From contig JAQNDB010000518.1 in assembly GCA_029204045.2 (NCBI GenBank), positions 1 through 64,000 on the forward strand: a stretch of DNA of 64,000 nucleotides, given 5' to 3'. Positions 10,906-22,678 of the stretch are shown here, piece by piece. A program made the position numbers and the translations under genes. The notes under the pieces were generated by a model. The model was not told the DNA's origin and made no database searches. It saw only the letters and a program-made list of their open reading frames with translations. This stretch comes from Tillandsia leiboldiana (taxonomy: Eukaryota; Streptophyta; Magnoliopsida; Poales; Bromeliaceae). How positions within the stretch are numbered: the first letter of the stretch is position 1; each line of letters opens with the position of its first letter.

Positions 10906-12938
10906 TGAGTCCAAATTGGTGCAGAAACACCGCCGACATGCCACATAGGCCTCCAGAAGCTGCTAATCGCACTGTAGAAGCCCTGCGGAGATCTGGGTCA
11001 CCACACTGACTGTCCGTCTGTCTGCGGGTGAAATGCTGTGCTGAAACTGAGCTGTGTCCCCAAAGTGGCCTGTAGGCTCCTCCAGAAGCGCGAAACAAAC
11101 CTCAGATCTCGGTAAGATACAATGGAGACGGGCACCCCATGCAGCCTCACTACCTCGTCTAAGTACAGCTGTGCCAGCCGATCGAGGGACCAAGTCACCT
11201 GCACCGGTAAAAAGTGTGCGGATTTGGTAAGTCTATCCACGACTACCCAGATAGCATCCGCTCCCGTCTGTGCTCTCGGCAAACCAGTGACAAAATCCAT
11301 GGTAACATGCTCCCATTTCCATTCAGGGATTGGGAGACTCTGCAACTTGCCAGCAGGTACACGATGTTCAGCCTTTACTTGCTGACAAGTTAGACAGTGC
11401 GCTACAAATCTCCCAATGTCTCTTTTCATCCCGTTCCACCAAAACTGTGCCTTAAGGTCCCTATACATCTTAGTCCCACCAGGATGAATGGTATAAGGTG
11501 TATAGTGGGCCTCCCTCAAGATCTGCTCTCGGATCTCCGCATCCATAGGCACACATGCTCGGTCCCTGTACCGCAGTACTCCCGAAGCATCAACCGAAAA
11601 ATCCCCTGCCAAACCAGTCTGCATCTGCTCTCGAATCCTCATCAGGTGGGGGTCCTCACCCTGTCTCTCCCGAATCCTGTCCAACAGAGTGGGCTGCACG
11701 ACTAGAGACATAAGTCTAGCAGAGACCCCAGGGGACACAACCTCGAGCTCTAACCACCTCATCTGCTCCAGTAATGGCGCCTGATCGGTGATCAACGAAG
11801 ATAGACTCTGTACTGCTCTCCTGCTCAGGGCATCAGCAACCACGTTGGCCTTGCCAGGATGGTATAATATGTCCACATCATAGTCTTTCAACAATTCCAA
11901 CCATCTGCGCTGCCTCAAGTTGAGCTCCTTCTGTGTGAACAGGTATTTCAGGCTCTTGTGGTCGGTGTAAATCTCGCAGTGCTCCCCATACAGGTAGTGG
12001 CGCCACAACTTTAGTGCAAAAATCACTGCAGCTAGCTCCAAATCATGGGTAGGGTAATTCTTTTCATAATCCTTCAGTTGCCGAGAGGCATAAGCAATTA
12101 CCTTTCCCTCCTGCATCAGCACGCAACCAAGTCCACTGTGCGATGCATCACTGTAAATCACATATCCCTTCCCCATAACAGGTAGGGAAAGGATAGGAGC
12201 CGACATCAATCTGTTCTTTAATTCCTTGAAGCTCCTCTGGCAGTCCTCACTCCAGACAAACTTAATCCCTTTCCACGTCAAACGAGTGAGGGGTGTGGAA
12301 AGTTTCGCAAAACCTTCCACAAACCGACGGTAATATCCTGCTAAGCCCATGAAACTGCGGACCTCAGATACCGTCGTCGGTCGGGGCCAATCCCGGACTG
12401 CCTCGATCTTCGCCGGGTATACTGCCACTCCGGCGGCTGAAATCACATGGCCCAAAAAGGCAACCTCCCGAAGCCAGAAATCACACTTAGATAACTTGGC
12501 ATACAACTTTCTCTCTCTCAGAAGTTGTAGCACAATCCGCAGGTGCTCCTCGTGCTCCAAATCGCTTCGGGAATAAACTAGGATGTCATCAATAAAAACA
12601 ACGACGAATCGGTCCAGGTATGGTCGAAAAATCCTGTTCATTAAATCCATAAAAGCAGCAGGGGCATTTGTCAATCCAAAAGGCATGACGGTGAACTCAT
12701 AGTGCCCGTACCGCGACCTGAATGCCGTCTTTGGGATATCCTCGGCCTTCACCTTCAATTGGTGGTAACCAGACTGTAAATCAATCTTAGAAAAGACACA
12801 AGACCCTTGCAGCTGGTCAAATAAGTCATCAATGCGCGGCAAAGGGTACTTGTTCTTGATGGTCACTTTATTCAACTCCCGATAATCAACACATAGTCGA
12901 AGTGATCCATCCTTCTTCTTCACAAATAGCACCGGCGC
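10906..12938 (-). pseudogene. G1 pol 3' half: RT, RNase H and integrase
   Basis: Continues from 19382 after the A2 insertion. It starts with LFVKKKDGSLRLCVDYRELN of the reverse transcriptase, then the VVFIDDIL catalytic motif, RNase H (YSDASHSGLG) and the integrase zinc domain (HYTPYTIHPGG, CLTCQQ) and core (MDFVTGLP, FHPQTDGQS). A one-base shift just after GQS, near 11003, gives a stop at 10998. Homology to the integrase then continues in another frame to about 10905, where G0 begins. The 644-codon open stretch is long, so damage is recent. It would have acted in replication and integration of G1; the copy is dead. Confidence 0.88.
12934..12938. repeat. Target-site duplication of A2 (left), GGCGC
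   Basis: GGCGC immediately precedes the left LTR and is repeated at 19382-19386 after the right LTR. Confidence 0.95.
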
Positions 12939-14332
12939 TGTAGGTTTTTATAGGATCCACAAGGATCTAAATAGGTACTATCAAACAACTAGAGGGGGGG
13001 TGAATAGGTGTAATACTTAAAAACTCAATCTCAGTGCAAAATAAAAACCAATGCGGAAAATAAAAACAGCACACCGAGATTTACGTGGAAACTCCAATCC
13101 AGGAGAAAAACCACGGGACCAACACGCAATAACAATCCAATAAGAATAGAAGAATAACAAGGTGATTACCGACTCCACGGACTCAAACCCCTCCTTCAGC
13201 TTCTTCGGACCTTGCGCTGACCGGTTGGATATCCACGCAATAACAATCCCTAAGAAAAGAAGAATAACAAGGTGATTACCGTCTCCACGGATTTAACCCC
13301 TCCTTCAATTTCTTGGACCTCGCGCTCCACCGATTTTGCACGCCCACTGCACACTTCGAATCCACGAACGCCACTCGAATCCACGAGCACACGTTTCGAA
13401 TCCACGAAACGCCTTTAGCACACCGAATCCACGATGCCACGTCGAATCCACGACGCAAACTCAGTCGATAAGAATATTGACTTCGATGGTGATCCTTTGC
13501 TTAGATTCTCAATGAGGAACCGTAGAAGAAATCTCTAAGCAAAGATTAGATCAATTCGACAAAAGATATGTTCTTGAAAGAACCATCGAATTGACCTAAA
13601 AGAGGCTATAAAGAAGAACGATGAAAACCTAGCCTCTAGGGTTGCTCTCAAGAGTTTTATAAAAAGATCGGCCGTAGCTCCCACGTTTTTGAGAAACCCT
13701 AAATGTCTATTTAAAGTTTAGAAACCTTTGGAAAGAGATAAGAATCAAAAACATACCTTATCTGGAAATTTTCAGGACGGCGATCCGGATCGGATTTACT
13801 GCGATCCGGATCGTCGTAACGAGATTGACGATTCCAGAAATACCATGGTTCGGGATCCGGATCGCATTGCCCGATCCGGATCGTTCATACAAATCAGAAA
13901 ACTTAACATTCGGGATCCGGATCGGAAATTGCATGGATCCGGATCGAAGTCTTGTATGAAGCAACAACCTTCGGGATCCGGATCGTTGGCTCTGATCCGG
14001 ATCCTGAACATGTCCGAACACCAGTTTTTGATTATTATGACATTAAAAATTCATCCAAGTGTTTCTACACTATAAGAAAGTATTCGGATCACCAAAATTA
14101 TTTAGTTAAACATACCTGATCCTCTTGAATACTTTCTTCTTGAGATTGATGTAACTGATCCACAATTCTTCAACTTCAATCTTCAAGACTCAAGACACTG
14201 AGTGTCAACTTGAGCTCTTGTTGAATCTTCTCTAAGTCTTTGAAAGCTGATTGACAATTTGATCCCTTTAAGACTCCGACTCAACTCACTGACTTGACTC
14301 ACGAAATATGCCAACACCAAAATGCCGTAACA
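12939..14332 (-). repeat. 3' LTR of A2 (1394 bp)
   Basis: On the plus strand TGTAGGTT to GCCGTAACA. It contains the palindrome cluster at 13787-14012. The TATA box is altered relative to the right LTR (TTTAAATAG on the minus strand at about 13707-13717). Confidence 0.93.
13787..14012 (-). promoter_or_regulatory. LTR palindrome cluster, 8 x ATCCGGAT (A2 left)
   Basis: Eight copies of ATCCGGAT in 226 bp. Apparent ORFs across it repeat DPDR/SGS-type residues and are artefacts of the repeat. Confidence 0.8.
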
Positions 14333-14344
14333 ATCTCCCCCTTT
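14333..14344 (-). promoter_or_regulatory. Polypurine tract of A2
   Basis: Minus strand AAAGGGGGAGAT next to the 3' LTR. Further boxes of the same type lie at about 14663-14673, 14720-14729, 14754-14763 and 14816-14826. Confidence 0.88.
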
Positions 14345-15982
14345 GGCAATTTCGTGACAAAACCCAAAAATACATAAAAGCGCTCAAGTCACTCATCTTA
14401 AACCAAAAAATCAAAACTCAATGTCATCACCAAAACATTGATTTTCTTTGCGTGAAAGATCCAATAAATACAAAATTACATTTGAACCAAACAGTCCTAG
14501 AACATACTCTATGACTTAGGACTTGGAGTCTTAAAGTGATGTAATTCCTGCAAAACAAAACTCCAAACAAAATCAAACGTTAGTTGTTAGAAATTAAAAT
14601 CCTACGTTTAATCCGTCTTCCTTTTGGTTCTTTTGTTTTTCGGCTCTTTCAATTTTTCTTTGTCCCCCCCTATCTTGAGCATCTCTAACATGTTCTCCAT
14701 GTTCTTGAGCATCTATGTTCTCCCCCTTTGTGATACGATCATCATTTTTCGTTCTCCCCCATTTTTCCATTTTCGTTTGTCCTCTCCTGATGATCTTATC
14801 TCCGTCATTTCTCTTCTCCCCCTTTTTGTCACAAATTGTCAAACAGTGAACATACTAGACAAAAGAAAATCACTAACAACATTAGTTCATAGAGAAAGAG
14901 AGATAAAAGCTCAGTTCCGGTATATAACAAAAATGCAGATTGCGTACCGGTACCAGAAAGCAAAAATCAAATAATTTCTTGAAACAAATCCAGATTTTGA
15001 AATAATTGAATTACCGATTTGTATTCCATCAAGAAAACAATTTAAGTGCTTGAAAATAATATGAGATCACATAGATGTCATTCAATCCAATTAATTTTAC
15101 AAAAATTAAAAAGATTTACTCCGAAATCATGAAAAATAAAAGTAAAACATTATAAACCGTTTTTCATGTTATATTCATCAAACACAAGTCATCAAAAATA
15201 ATATTGAGATCCAAAGTCTATCAAGATGTAACGGATTTACAAAGATGACATACGGAGATTTCCAAACGACATCAATCTTGAATTCTACCCTTTCAAATTG
15301 AGATAATCACTAAAATACCTAAGGGTGGCTCTTTGAGCATCTTTCAACTATCCCACCTTATACCAACCAGGAGATTGTTCAAAATATAAGAGTTTTACAT
15401 ATAAATCTCCAAATGCTTCAACTAAAGATTTTCTCATAAAATACTATCAAGCATCCATAACATGTGGTAGCTTCACACACAAACCGGACGACCGGGGTGG
15501 CAGCTCTTTCCAGCATGTGGTGGTAGTTTTCACACTCCTTTCAGATGTAACTCTTTCCACATCTTTTGCAAATCATTTCAATACCCTTGTAAGAATGCAA
15601 TCTCTTACGTGAAAGAATTAAATCCCAAATTTTAGTCTATCGGTTGTCTCACGTTTATCACAATGAACTCACACAACCGAGATAGATTAAGCATCTAAAG
15701 ATCACACATGATTTCTAAAATTTGATGCTTATAATATCAAAAACTCCTATAATGAAGTATCTTCAAGATTATGATTATGGAGTAAAGTTGATAATCCATA
15801 TAAAATTAAATTGGAGTGATTGAAAGTGAAAGCCCTTTTCATTCAATGCACTTGTTCATTAAAAACCCTTTTGTTCAAAAACAAAGTATAAAAACGAAGA
15901 GCATTGAAAAACATGTAATGCAAAGATTAAGAAAAATATGAAAGGAAAACTAATCAAAGCATTACATACAGTCATAAGCTAT
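14345..15982 (-). other. A2 noncoding 3' region with conserved block
   Basis: About 1.64 kb, AT-rich, no credible ORF. It contains the conserved block (15461-15566 and 15325-15370) and the series of polypurine boxes. No pol relics are recognisable. Confidence 0.8.
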
Positions 15983-17947
15983 TTAGAACTTAAGACAAGG
16001 AAAGATATCACCTTTCCGAATCCAAAATCGCTGGATTTTGGGTTGTCTTGATTCGTTGTGGCCGGGGGTTGTCCGCTTTGACTGTTGATCCACCTTAGGT
16101 CTTTGCCTCGCAATGATCCACTTGTATGATTGATGTTGTGGCTCGGACCTTTGGTGGGTTGAGTGAACTCCTTTGACTTGATGTGTCTTTTGATTCCGTT
16201 GAGTTCGCCCCGTAGATGAAGTTGCCGAAGGACTCTTCTTTCTCTTTTTCGGGCAATTCTTCACCAAATGTCCTTCAAGTCCACATAAGTGACAAGTTCT
16301 TCCTTTCAATTTCATTGTGGAACTTGAAGCATGCACAGTTTGGTCCTTTTTGAATCCCAAACCAACCTTGCTTGTTTGACCTAAACCGGACATACACTCA
16401 AGTTTCTTGGAATCGGTTGAAATCCTTTGTATGTCGGATTTAAGTTGATGAACTTGTTTGATCAATGCTTGGTTGGTGACATGAATCTCCTCAAACTGTT
16501 TTTCTAGAAAACCAATCTTGTCCGTATATGATTTAGCGTTTGTCTCCGATTGGTTTAGCTTTTCTTGGAGGATTTTATTGTTATTCAATAAACGTCCTTG
16601 TTCCTCCTCGAGATCATGAAGTTTTATCTTTAAAGCATGATTCTCGTCTTGATTCTCAAGTCGTTGCTTCCTCAACTTCTTGATATGCTTGGCCATCATC
16701 TTAGATTCCGCAAGAAGTTGTTGATATGCCTCAACGAGTTCTTCCTCGTCCGACTCCCCCTCACTTGATGACTCTCCGCCGGTTGTTGATGTTTCATACA
16801 AAATCAAAGGAGTAGAGTCAGTGACTAAAGATGATAAACAATTATTAGAAGAGGGAAAATGAGAGGCATGAGAAGCAACAATTTTTCCTTTTTCCTCTTT
16901 ACTTGAGGTTGATTCATTAGAAGTAGAATCGTCCCAAGTTTTCGCTTGCAAAGCCTTCTTTTTATATGATTTCTTAGAAGGACAATCCATTGAAAAATGG
17001 TCGTAGCCTTTGCATCGATAGCATTGGATTTCCCCTTCGAAATCATCTTTTTCTTTTTCTTTAGAAGGTTTTGCAAAGCCTTTGAGATTAGAGGATTTAG
17101 AACTCGATGATCCTTTAGATGGTTTCGTGGATGAAGGTCCATCGGTTCGATTCTTCCAAAATTTCCGACGAAATTTCTTTACGATCCGCGCCAATTGTTC
17201 TTCAAAATCGGCAAAAGAGATTTCATCGTCGGAACTTGATACGCTATCTTCTTCCTTTGTTGATTTGAATGCAATACCTGTAAGCTTAGAAGAAGACTTG
17301 GAAGAAACTTGATTAGTAGGAAAAGTCATCTCATATGTTTGTAAAGCACCTACTAATTCCTCTACTCTCATCTCATCCGGATGACTAACGGTTTCAATGG
17401 CGGTAACCTTTGCTCTAAACCGTTCCGGAAGAGTCCGAAGTATCTTTCTTACAATTCTCGACTCCGGGATCTTTTCTCCTAAATTAGCACATGTATTTAT
17501 TACATCTTGAAGTCTAGTGTAATAATCTGTAAACAATTCATGCTCTTCCATATGAATAGAGTCAAATTGACTTGTAAGCATCTGGAGCTTTTGAATTTTT
17601 ACAAGATTAGTACCCTCATGTGTAATTTTGAGAATATCCCAAATTTCCTTCGCGGTTTCACACGCGGAAATTCGTGTGAACTCAGTCGAGGAAAGAGAAT
17701 TAAATAAAGCGTTCATACCTTTCCCATTGTAAGAAGATCTTTCAAATTCCTCTTTGGACCATCTAGAGCGAGGTTTTGGGGTAGTAGAATTTCCTACTTC
17801 CTCAACAGGATGCACCCAACCGCATTCCACGGATTGCCATACTCGCTCATCAATTGCGATGAGAAAAGCTCTCATCCGCACTTTCCAATAAGCATAATTA
17901 GTCCCATCAAAAAGAGGAGGTCTATAAATATTACCACTTTCACCCAT
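15983..17947 (-). CDS. Intact gag of element A2 (654 aa)
   Basis: Structural polyprotein expected to assemble cytoplasmic virus-like particles and bind the element RNA. The start is the ATG at 17947, 38 nt after the 5' LTR. Layout: residues 7-29 with the FDGTNYAYW motif; UBN2-type capsid core about 60-215; Ser/Asp-rich linker 216-245; basic region 255-305; CCHC knuckle 309-322 (C-X2-C-X4-H-X4-C); acidic segment about 385-405; coiled coil about 405-515; second CCHC knuckle 552-565; basic tail ending IFPCLKF. It is long for a copia gag but in keeping with Sirevirus gags. No protease or pol follows, and the stop is followed by noncoding DNA. It is uninterrupted, unlike the A1 and B copies, which suggests recent selection or recent insertion. 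Confidence 0.93.
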   Translation of the reverse strand: MGESGNIYRPPLFDGTNYAYWKVRMRAFLIAIDERVWQSVECGWVHPVEEVGNSTTPKPRSRWSKEEFERSSYNGKGMNALFNSLSSTEFTRISACETAKEIWDILKITHEGTNLVKIQKLQMLTSQFDSIHMEEHELFTDYYTRLQDVINTCANLGEKIPESRIVRKILRTLPERFRAKVTAIETVSHPDEMRVEELVGALQTYEMTFPTNQVSSKSSSKLTGIAFKSTKEEDSVSSSDDEISFADFEEQLARIVKKFRRKFWKNRTDGPSSTKPSKGSSSSKSSNLKGFAKPSKEKEKDDFEGEIQCYRCKGYDHFSMDCPSKKSYKKKALQAKTWDDSTSNESTSSKEEKGKIVASHASHFPSSNNCLSSLVTDSTPLILYETSTTGGESSSEGESDEEELVEAYQQLLAESKMMAKHIKKLRKQRLENQDENHALKIKLHDLEEEQGRLLNNNKILQEKLNQSETNAKSYTDKIGFLEKQFEEIHVTNQALIKQVHQLKSDIQRISTDSKKLECMSGLGQTSKVGLGFKKDQTVHASSSTMKLKGRTCHLCGLEGHLVKNCPKKRKKSPSATSSTGRTQRNQKTHQVKGVHSTHQRSEPQHQSYKWIIARQRPKVDQQSKRTTPGHNESRQPKIQRFWIRKGDIFPCLKF

Positions 17948-17970
17948 CGTGATAGATAAACCTAAAACCC

Positions 17971-17982
17971 GCTCTGATACCA
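17971..17982 (-). promoter_or_regulatory. Primer-binding site of A2
   Basis: TGGTATCAGAGC on the minus strand, 2 nt from the 5' LTR end; initiator Met-tRNA type. Confidence 0.9.
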
Positions 17983-17984
17983 AT

Positions 17985-19381
17985 TGTAGGTTTTTATAGG
18001 ATCCACAAGGATCTAAATAGGTACTATCAAACAACTAGAGGGGGGGGGTGAATAGGTGTAATACTTAAAAACTCAATCTCAGTGCAAAATAAAAACCAAT
18101 GCGGAAAATAAAAACAGCACACCGAGATTTACGTGGAAACTCCAATCCAGGAGAAAAACCACGGGACCAACACGCAATAACAATCCAATAAGAATAGAAG
18201 AATAACAAGGTGATTACCGACTTCACGGACTCAAACCCCTCCTTCAGCTTCTTCGGACCTTGCGCTGACCGGTTGGATATCCACGCAATAACAATCCCTA
18301 AGAAAAGAAGAATAACAAGGTGATTACCGTCTCCACGGATTTAACCCCTCCTTCAATTTCTTGGACCTCGCGCTCCACCGATTTTGCACGCCCACTGCAC
18401 ACGTTCGAATCCACGAACGCCACTCGAATCCACGAGCACACGTTTCGAATCCACGAAACGCCTTTAGCACACCGAATCCACGATGCCACGTCGAATCCAC
18501 GACGCAAACTCAGTCGATAAGAATATTGACTTCGATGGTGATCCTTTGCTTAGATTCTCAATGAGGAACCGTAGAAGAAATCTCTAAGCAAAGATTAGAT
18601 CAATTCGACAAAAGATATGTTCTTGAAAGAACCATCGAATTGACCTAAAAGATGCTATAAAGAAGAACGATGAAAACCTAGCCTCTAGGGTTGCTCTCAA
18701 GAGTTTTATAAAAAGATCGGCCGTAGCTCCCACGTTTTTGAGAAACCCTAAATGTCTATTTATAGTTTAGAAACCTTTGGAAAGAGATAAGAATCAAAAA
18801 CATACCTTATCTGGAAATTTTCAGGACGGCGATCCGGATCGGATTTACTGCGATCCGGATCGTCGTAACGAGATTGACGATTCCAGAAATACCATGGTTC
18901 GGGATCCGGATCGCATTGCCCGATCCGGATCGTTCATACAAATCAGAAAACTTAACATTCGGGATCCGGATCGGAAATTGCATGGATCCGGATCGAAGTC
19001 TTGTATGAAGCAACAACCTTCGGGATCCGGATCGTTGGCTCTGATCCGGATCCTGAACATGTCCGAACACCAGTTTTTGATTATTATGACATTAAAAATT
19101 CATCCAAGTGTTTCTACACTATAAGAAAGTATTCGGATCACCAAAATTATTTAGTTAAACATACCTGATCCTCTTGAATACTTTCTTCTTGAGATTGATG
19201 TAACTGATCCACAATTCTTCAACTTCAATCTTCAAGACTCAAGACACTGAGTGTCAACTTGAGCTCTTGTTGAATCTTCTCTAAGTCTTTGAAAGCTGAT
19301 TGACAATTTGATCCCTTTAAGACTCCGACTCAACTCACTGACTTGACTCACGAAATTTGCCAACACCAAAATGCCGTAACA
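17985..19381 (-). repeat. 5' LTR of A2 (1397 bp)
   Basis: On the plus strand TGTAGGTT to GCCGTAACA. Eight ATCCGGAT palindromes at 18831-19056, TATAAATAG on the minus strand near 18756-18766, and CGAATCCACG repeats at about 18405-18505. This is the presumed active promoter of the copy. Confidence 0.94.
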
Positions 19382-19386
19382 GGCGC
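19382..19386. repeat. Target-site duplication of A2 (right), GGCGC
   Basis: Matches 12934-12938; the G1 reading frame resumes here. Confidence 0.95.
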
Positions 19387-21498
19387 TCCCCAAGGCGATA
19401 CGCTTGGTCTGACAAAACCTTTGTCCATTAAATCCTGGAGTTGCGCCTTTAGCTCTCGCAGCTCAGCCGGTGCCATTCAGTAAGGAGCCTTAGAGATTGG
19501 CGCAGTTCCTGGAACTACGTCAATCAAAAACTCAACCTCCCTATCCGGCGGCATATGAATCAGATCTGGAGGAAACACATCCGGGAACTCGTGGACAATA
19601 GGGATATCCGGGAGTCCCGGTGCCGCCACAGGCTCCTTAACCACCGACGCCAAAAAGGCCACGCATCCACTGCGCATCATCTGCCTCGCCCGAGAAGTCG
19701 AAACCACAAAGGCAAAGAAAGCACTCTGGCACCCCCTGTAAACAAACACCTCCTGGCCTGGCTCGCTAAAAGTAACAGTCCTCGCGGCGCAATCAATCGT
19801 CGCGAAATAGCGAGCTAACCAATCCATCCCCAGCACAATGTCATAATCTCGCAGCTGACTAAGGACCATCAGGTCCGCTGGCAAAATCCAAGACTCAAGC
19901 TGTACCGGGCAAGACCAACATCACTCCTCTACAATCAAAATATGATCAGGAATCCGTACCTCTAATGCATGCGGTAACCGACGTAACTCTAGTCCATGCG
20001 ATGATGCAAATGCTCTACTAATAAAAGAATGTGATGCACCGGTATCAAATAAAGTGCGAGCTCTAATGCCGAAAAGTAAAATGATACCTGCCACCACGTG
20101 GTCGGCCGCCGCAGAGTCCCCTACCTGGGCGGCGTAGACTCGCCCGCTCTGAGCTGATGGTCGGTAGTCTGAAGGGTGGGAGGAAGGAGCCCTGCTCGCT
20201 GGAGCATAAGGCCGCTGCTGGGGCACCGAAGGAGCTGATGCTGAGGAAGGAGCCTGCGGTGTAGAGAGAGGGCAAGTAGCTCGAATATGGCCGGACTGTC
20301 CACACCGATAACAGCGGCCATACCTCTGGTCACAAGTATCCGCCGCGTGCTGTCCCCTACAAAAGACGCACCTGACCGCAGACTGGGGCTGCCTCGACTG
20401 CTGCTGCTGCTGCCCTTGCCGCTGTGACCCCTGCTGTCGCGACTGCGACCTCTGCTGCTGCGAGTGCTACTGCTGTCGCTGGGGCTGCTGCTGTGGGGGC
20501 CTCTGGGATCCCCCAGGCCCTCGCCGATCCGAACGCCCACGGCCCGTAGACTGTGGCGGTGGCGGTCGGGGCGGCCTCCAGGAACTGGCATGTCCCCCCT
20601 CGTCTGGTGCTAGCCGCTTCCTCTCAGAACTCTGAGCGACCGAGCCTCCGCGCCTAGCGACCACATGATCTCCCCTCTCGACCCACTGTGCATGATCCAC
20701 TGCCTCTGATAAAGTCTGAAGCCTCTGGGCGTGTACCAAGGTATAGATCTCGGGGCGTAAACCTGTCTCAAACAGCTCCACCTAGTGCAGCCCGTCCCTG
20801 GCAACATAGGGTACGCAGTTAAGCAACTGCGTAAACTCCTGGAAATAGTCCCATACTGAGCGATCAGCCTGCTGCAGGTTCTTCAAGTCATCTTCTATCT
20901 TCTTCTTCACGCTCGTGGAGAAGTAAGTGTCAAGGATCATCCTCCTGAACTCCGACCAGGGTAGCTGTCGGGTGATCTGAAACTCTAAGGGCTCGACCCG
21001 ACGCCACCAAGCATCAGCATCCCCCTCTAAACAATGTACGGCCATGTGTACTCTGAATCTCGAATCGATGAAGAAATCTCTGAACAACTTCTCCATTGAT
21101 GCCAACCACGATCCTATCTCTGCTGGATGAGTACTCCGCCACGAGAACCTAGGTGGTCCTCGCTTACAGAACTGTGCGAGTTTGTCAGCAAACTCCTGCT
21201 CCTCCGCTGGGGTCAATGGCCTGATCACCCCCTGAGCCCCACTGCTAGACGACGGTGCTGTAGGAACAAGTGGAATAGCCGGCGGTACAACCGGTGGTAC
21301 AGGGGCCTCTACAGTAGTAGGGGGAGGTGCCGCCACCTGAGCCAGCAACTGCTCAAACCTCTGCTCCTGTCGGCGGTGACTCTCCGCCAACTGGGCCACC
21401 ATGGCCCTCAGCTCACTAATCTCCGAAGGCCCGGACTGCTCCGGCTCCTCCGGGGGTGTAGGAGTACCCCGAGTAGGGATCTGCCGCCTAGGAGGCAT
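19382..21498 (-). pseudogene. G1 gag and protease region, one frame with in-frame stops
   Basis: Starts at the ATG at 21498 (MPPRRQIPTRGTP). Coiled segment, capsid region (retrotransposon gag), Gln/Arg-rich linker, aspartic protease (FDTGASHSFISRAF near 20040), then the linker to reverse transcriptase ending at the A2 insertion. All open pieces lie in one frame; they are separated by stops near 20782 (TAG), 20467 (TAG), 19921 (TGA) and 19477 (TGA). Three of the four are explained by a single C-to-T change relative to the intact copy G2 or the neighbouring codons. No frameshift was found here, so decay is by point mutation. Confidence 0.88.
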
Positions 21499-21792
21499 CC
21501 TGCCACACAAGAAACCACGGGTCAGTAACCAAACCACACATGACCCAATCCAGCGAAAGTCATGGACATCCCCCTATTCCTGTAACCTTACGTTGTCTGC
21601 AGCCAACATAACAGTCCACCAGAAATAGGCTATGCCAATCCCTCTCCACTCACAGGAAGAGTTTAATAACAAATTGCCGACTTTCGCAAAATATCGCGTC
21701 ACTCACGCCCTGCCTTCCTAGGGTCTGCCAAAAAGCCTAGGGTTTCCTAAGTCCCAACTGACCTATCCCTAAGCTCTGATACCAAAATAATC
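21499..21792 (-). promoter_or_regulatory. G1 leader with primer-binding site
   Basis: 294-nt leader. TGGTATCAGAGC on the minus strand at 21773-21784, 8 nt from the LTR end. Confidence 0.85.
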
Positions 21793-22438
21793 TGTCACGC
21801 CCCGGGTGTAAACCAGAACCCGGGCTCGTCCACAGACCCGCCGTGCACACGGTATTTCCCGTGTACACGAAGCGCTGGTAACCTGCTCAGATATAAAGAA
21901 ATAATGCTAGAGCATAAAACAGAGCTAAACTGAAACTAGTACATCTCAGACAAATGCTGGAAATAAAAGTACAATAAACTCTCAAGAATATACATATGTC
22001 TCTCCCAGCTCACGAAGTAAAATACAACCAGCTGGCCGCAGCCAGACCCAAAATAAAAGAAAATACAACTGTCTGAGTGTACAGGGGATACAACAAAACT
22101 ACAAAACTCGAGCTCGGGGTAGCAGCTATCTAGTCGGCGATCCTCTTACCTCGATCCTGGGAGGAAGGCCCCGCAACTCCAGCAGATGACTCTGCAAAAC
22201 AAAGGGGACAAGAAAAAGGAAAAACAGTGGGGGTCAGTACTACTATAAAGACAGTAGCCTCCCCTAGTGGGTAAACCTTAACTCAAAACTCCTACCTGCC
22301 CACTAGGTCTACCAGAGTCTAAAAGAATAAATGCGGTAACTATGAGTATGACTCCTGATAAAAGCTACCACTAATATGCCTCTACCTGCCCAGCTAAAGA
22401 TAGCTAAATATATGCCTTGGAATATCGAAGCCTGCCAC

Positions 22439-22678
22439 ATCGGGTATGCCAGCCTACGCATAACACCGGTGTGGGATAGGAGTCTCAATGTCCGCCGAAT
22501 CGGGTATGCCAGCCTACGCATAACGCCGATATGGGACAGGAGTCTCACGGTCTGCTAAATCGGGTATGCCAGCCTACGCATAGCACCGATATGGGGTAGG
22601 ATTCTCAAAGTCTGCCCAATCGGGTATGCCAGCCTACGCATATCACCGATATGGGACAGGAGTCTCAGGGTCTCAAGT
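22439..22678. repeat. Four tandem 60-bp repeats in the G1 LTR
   Basis: Each unit starts at the same phase with ATCGGGTATGCCAGCCTACG and repeats at exactly 60 bp (units near 22439, 22499, 22559, 22619). It lies in the transcribed part of the LTR. There are no spacers, so it is not a CRISPR array. Confidence 0.95.

Larger units (their letters stand above)
12939..19381 (-). mobile_element. Element A2: complete pol-less Sirevirus-like (TR-GAG-like) retrotransposon
   Basis: 6443 bp, minus orientation, with LTRs of 1394 bp (left) and 1397 bp (right) and GGCGC target duplications. The LTRs differ at about four substitutions plus small indels, indicating a young insertion. The only coding capacity is an intact gag. 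It must borrow enzymes from an autonomous partner; element B shares the gag architecture and noncoding block and is a candidate relative. It splits the reverse transcriptase region of G1. Confidence 0.94.

Noticed and set aside
13728..14075. 115-codon ORF with DPDR/SGS repeats (also 18777-19124, 5108-5500)
   Set aside because: Translation of the ATCCGGAT cluster; it changes frame between copies.
22439..22678. CRISPR-like regular repeat
   Set aside because: Units are contiguous 60-bp tandem repeats without unique spacers, in plant LTR DNA.
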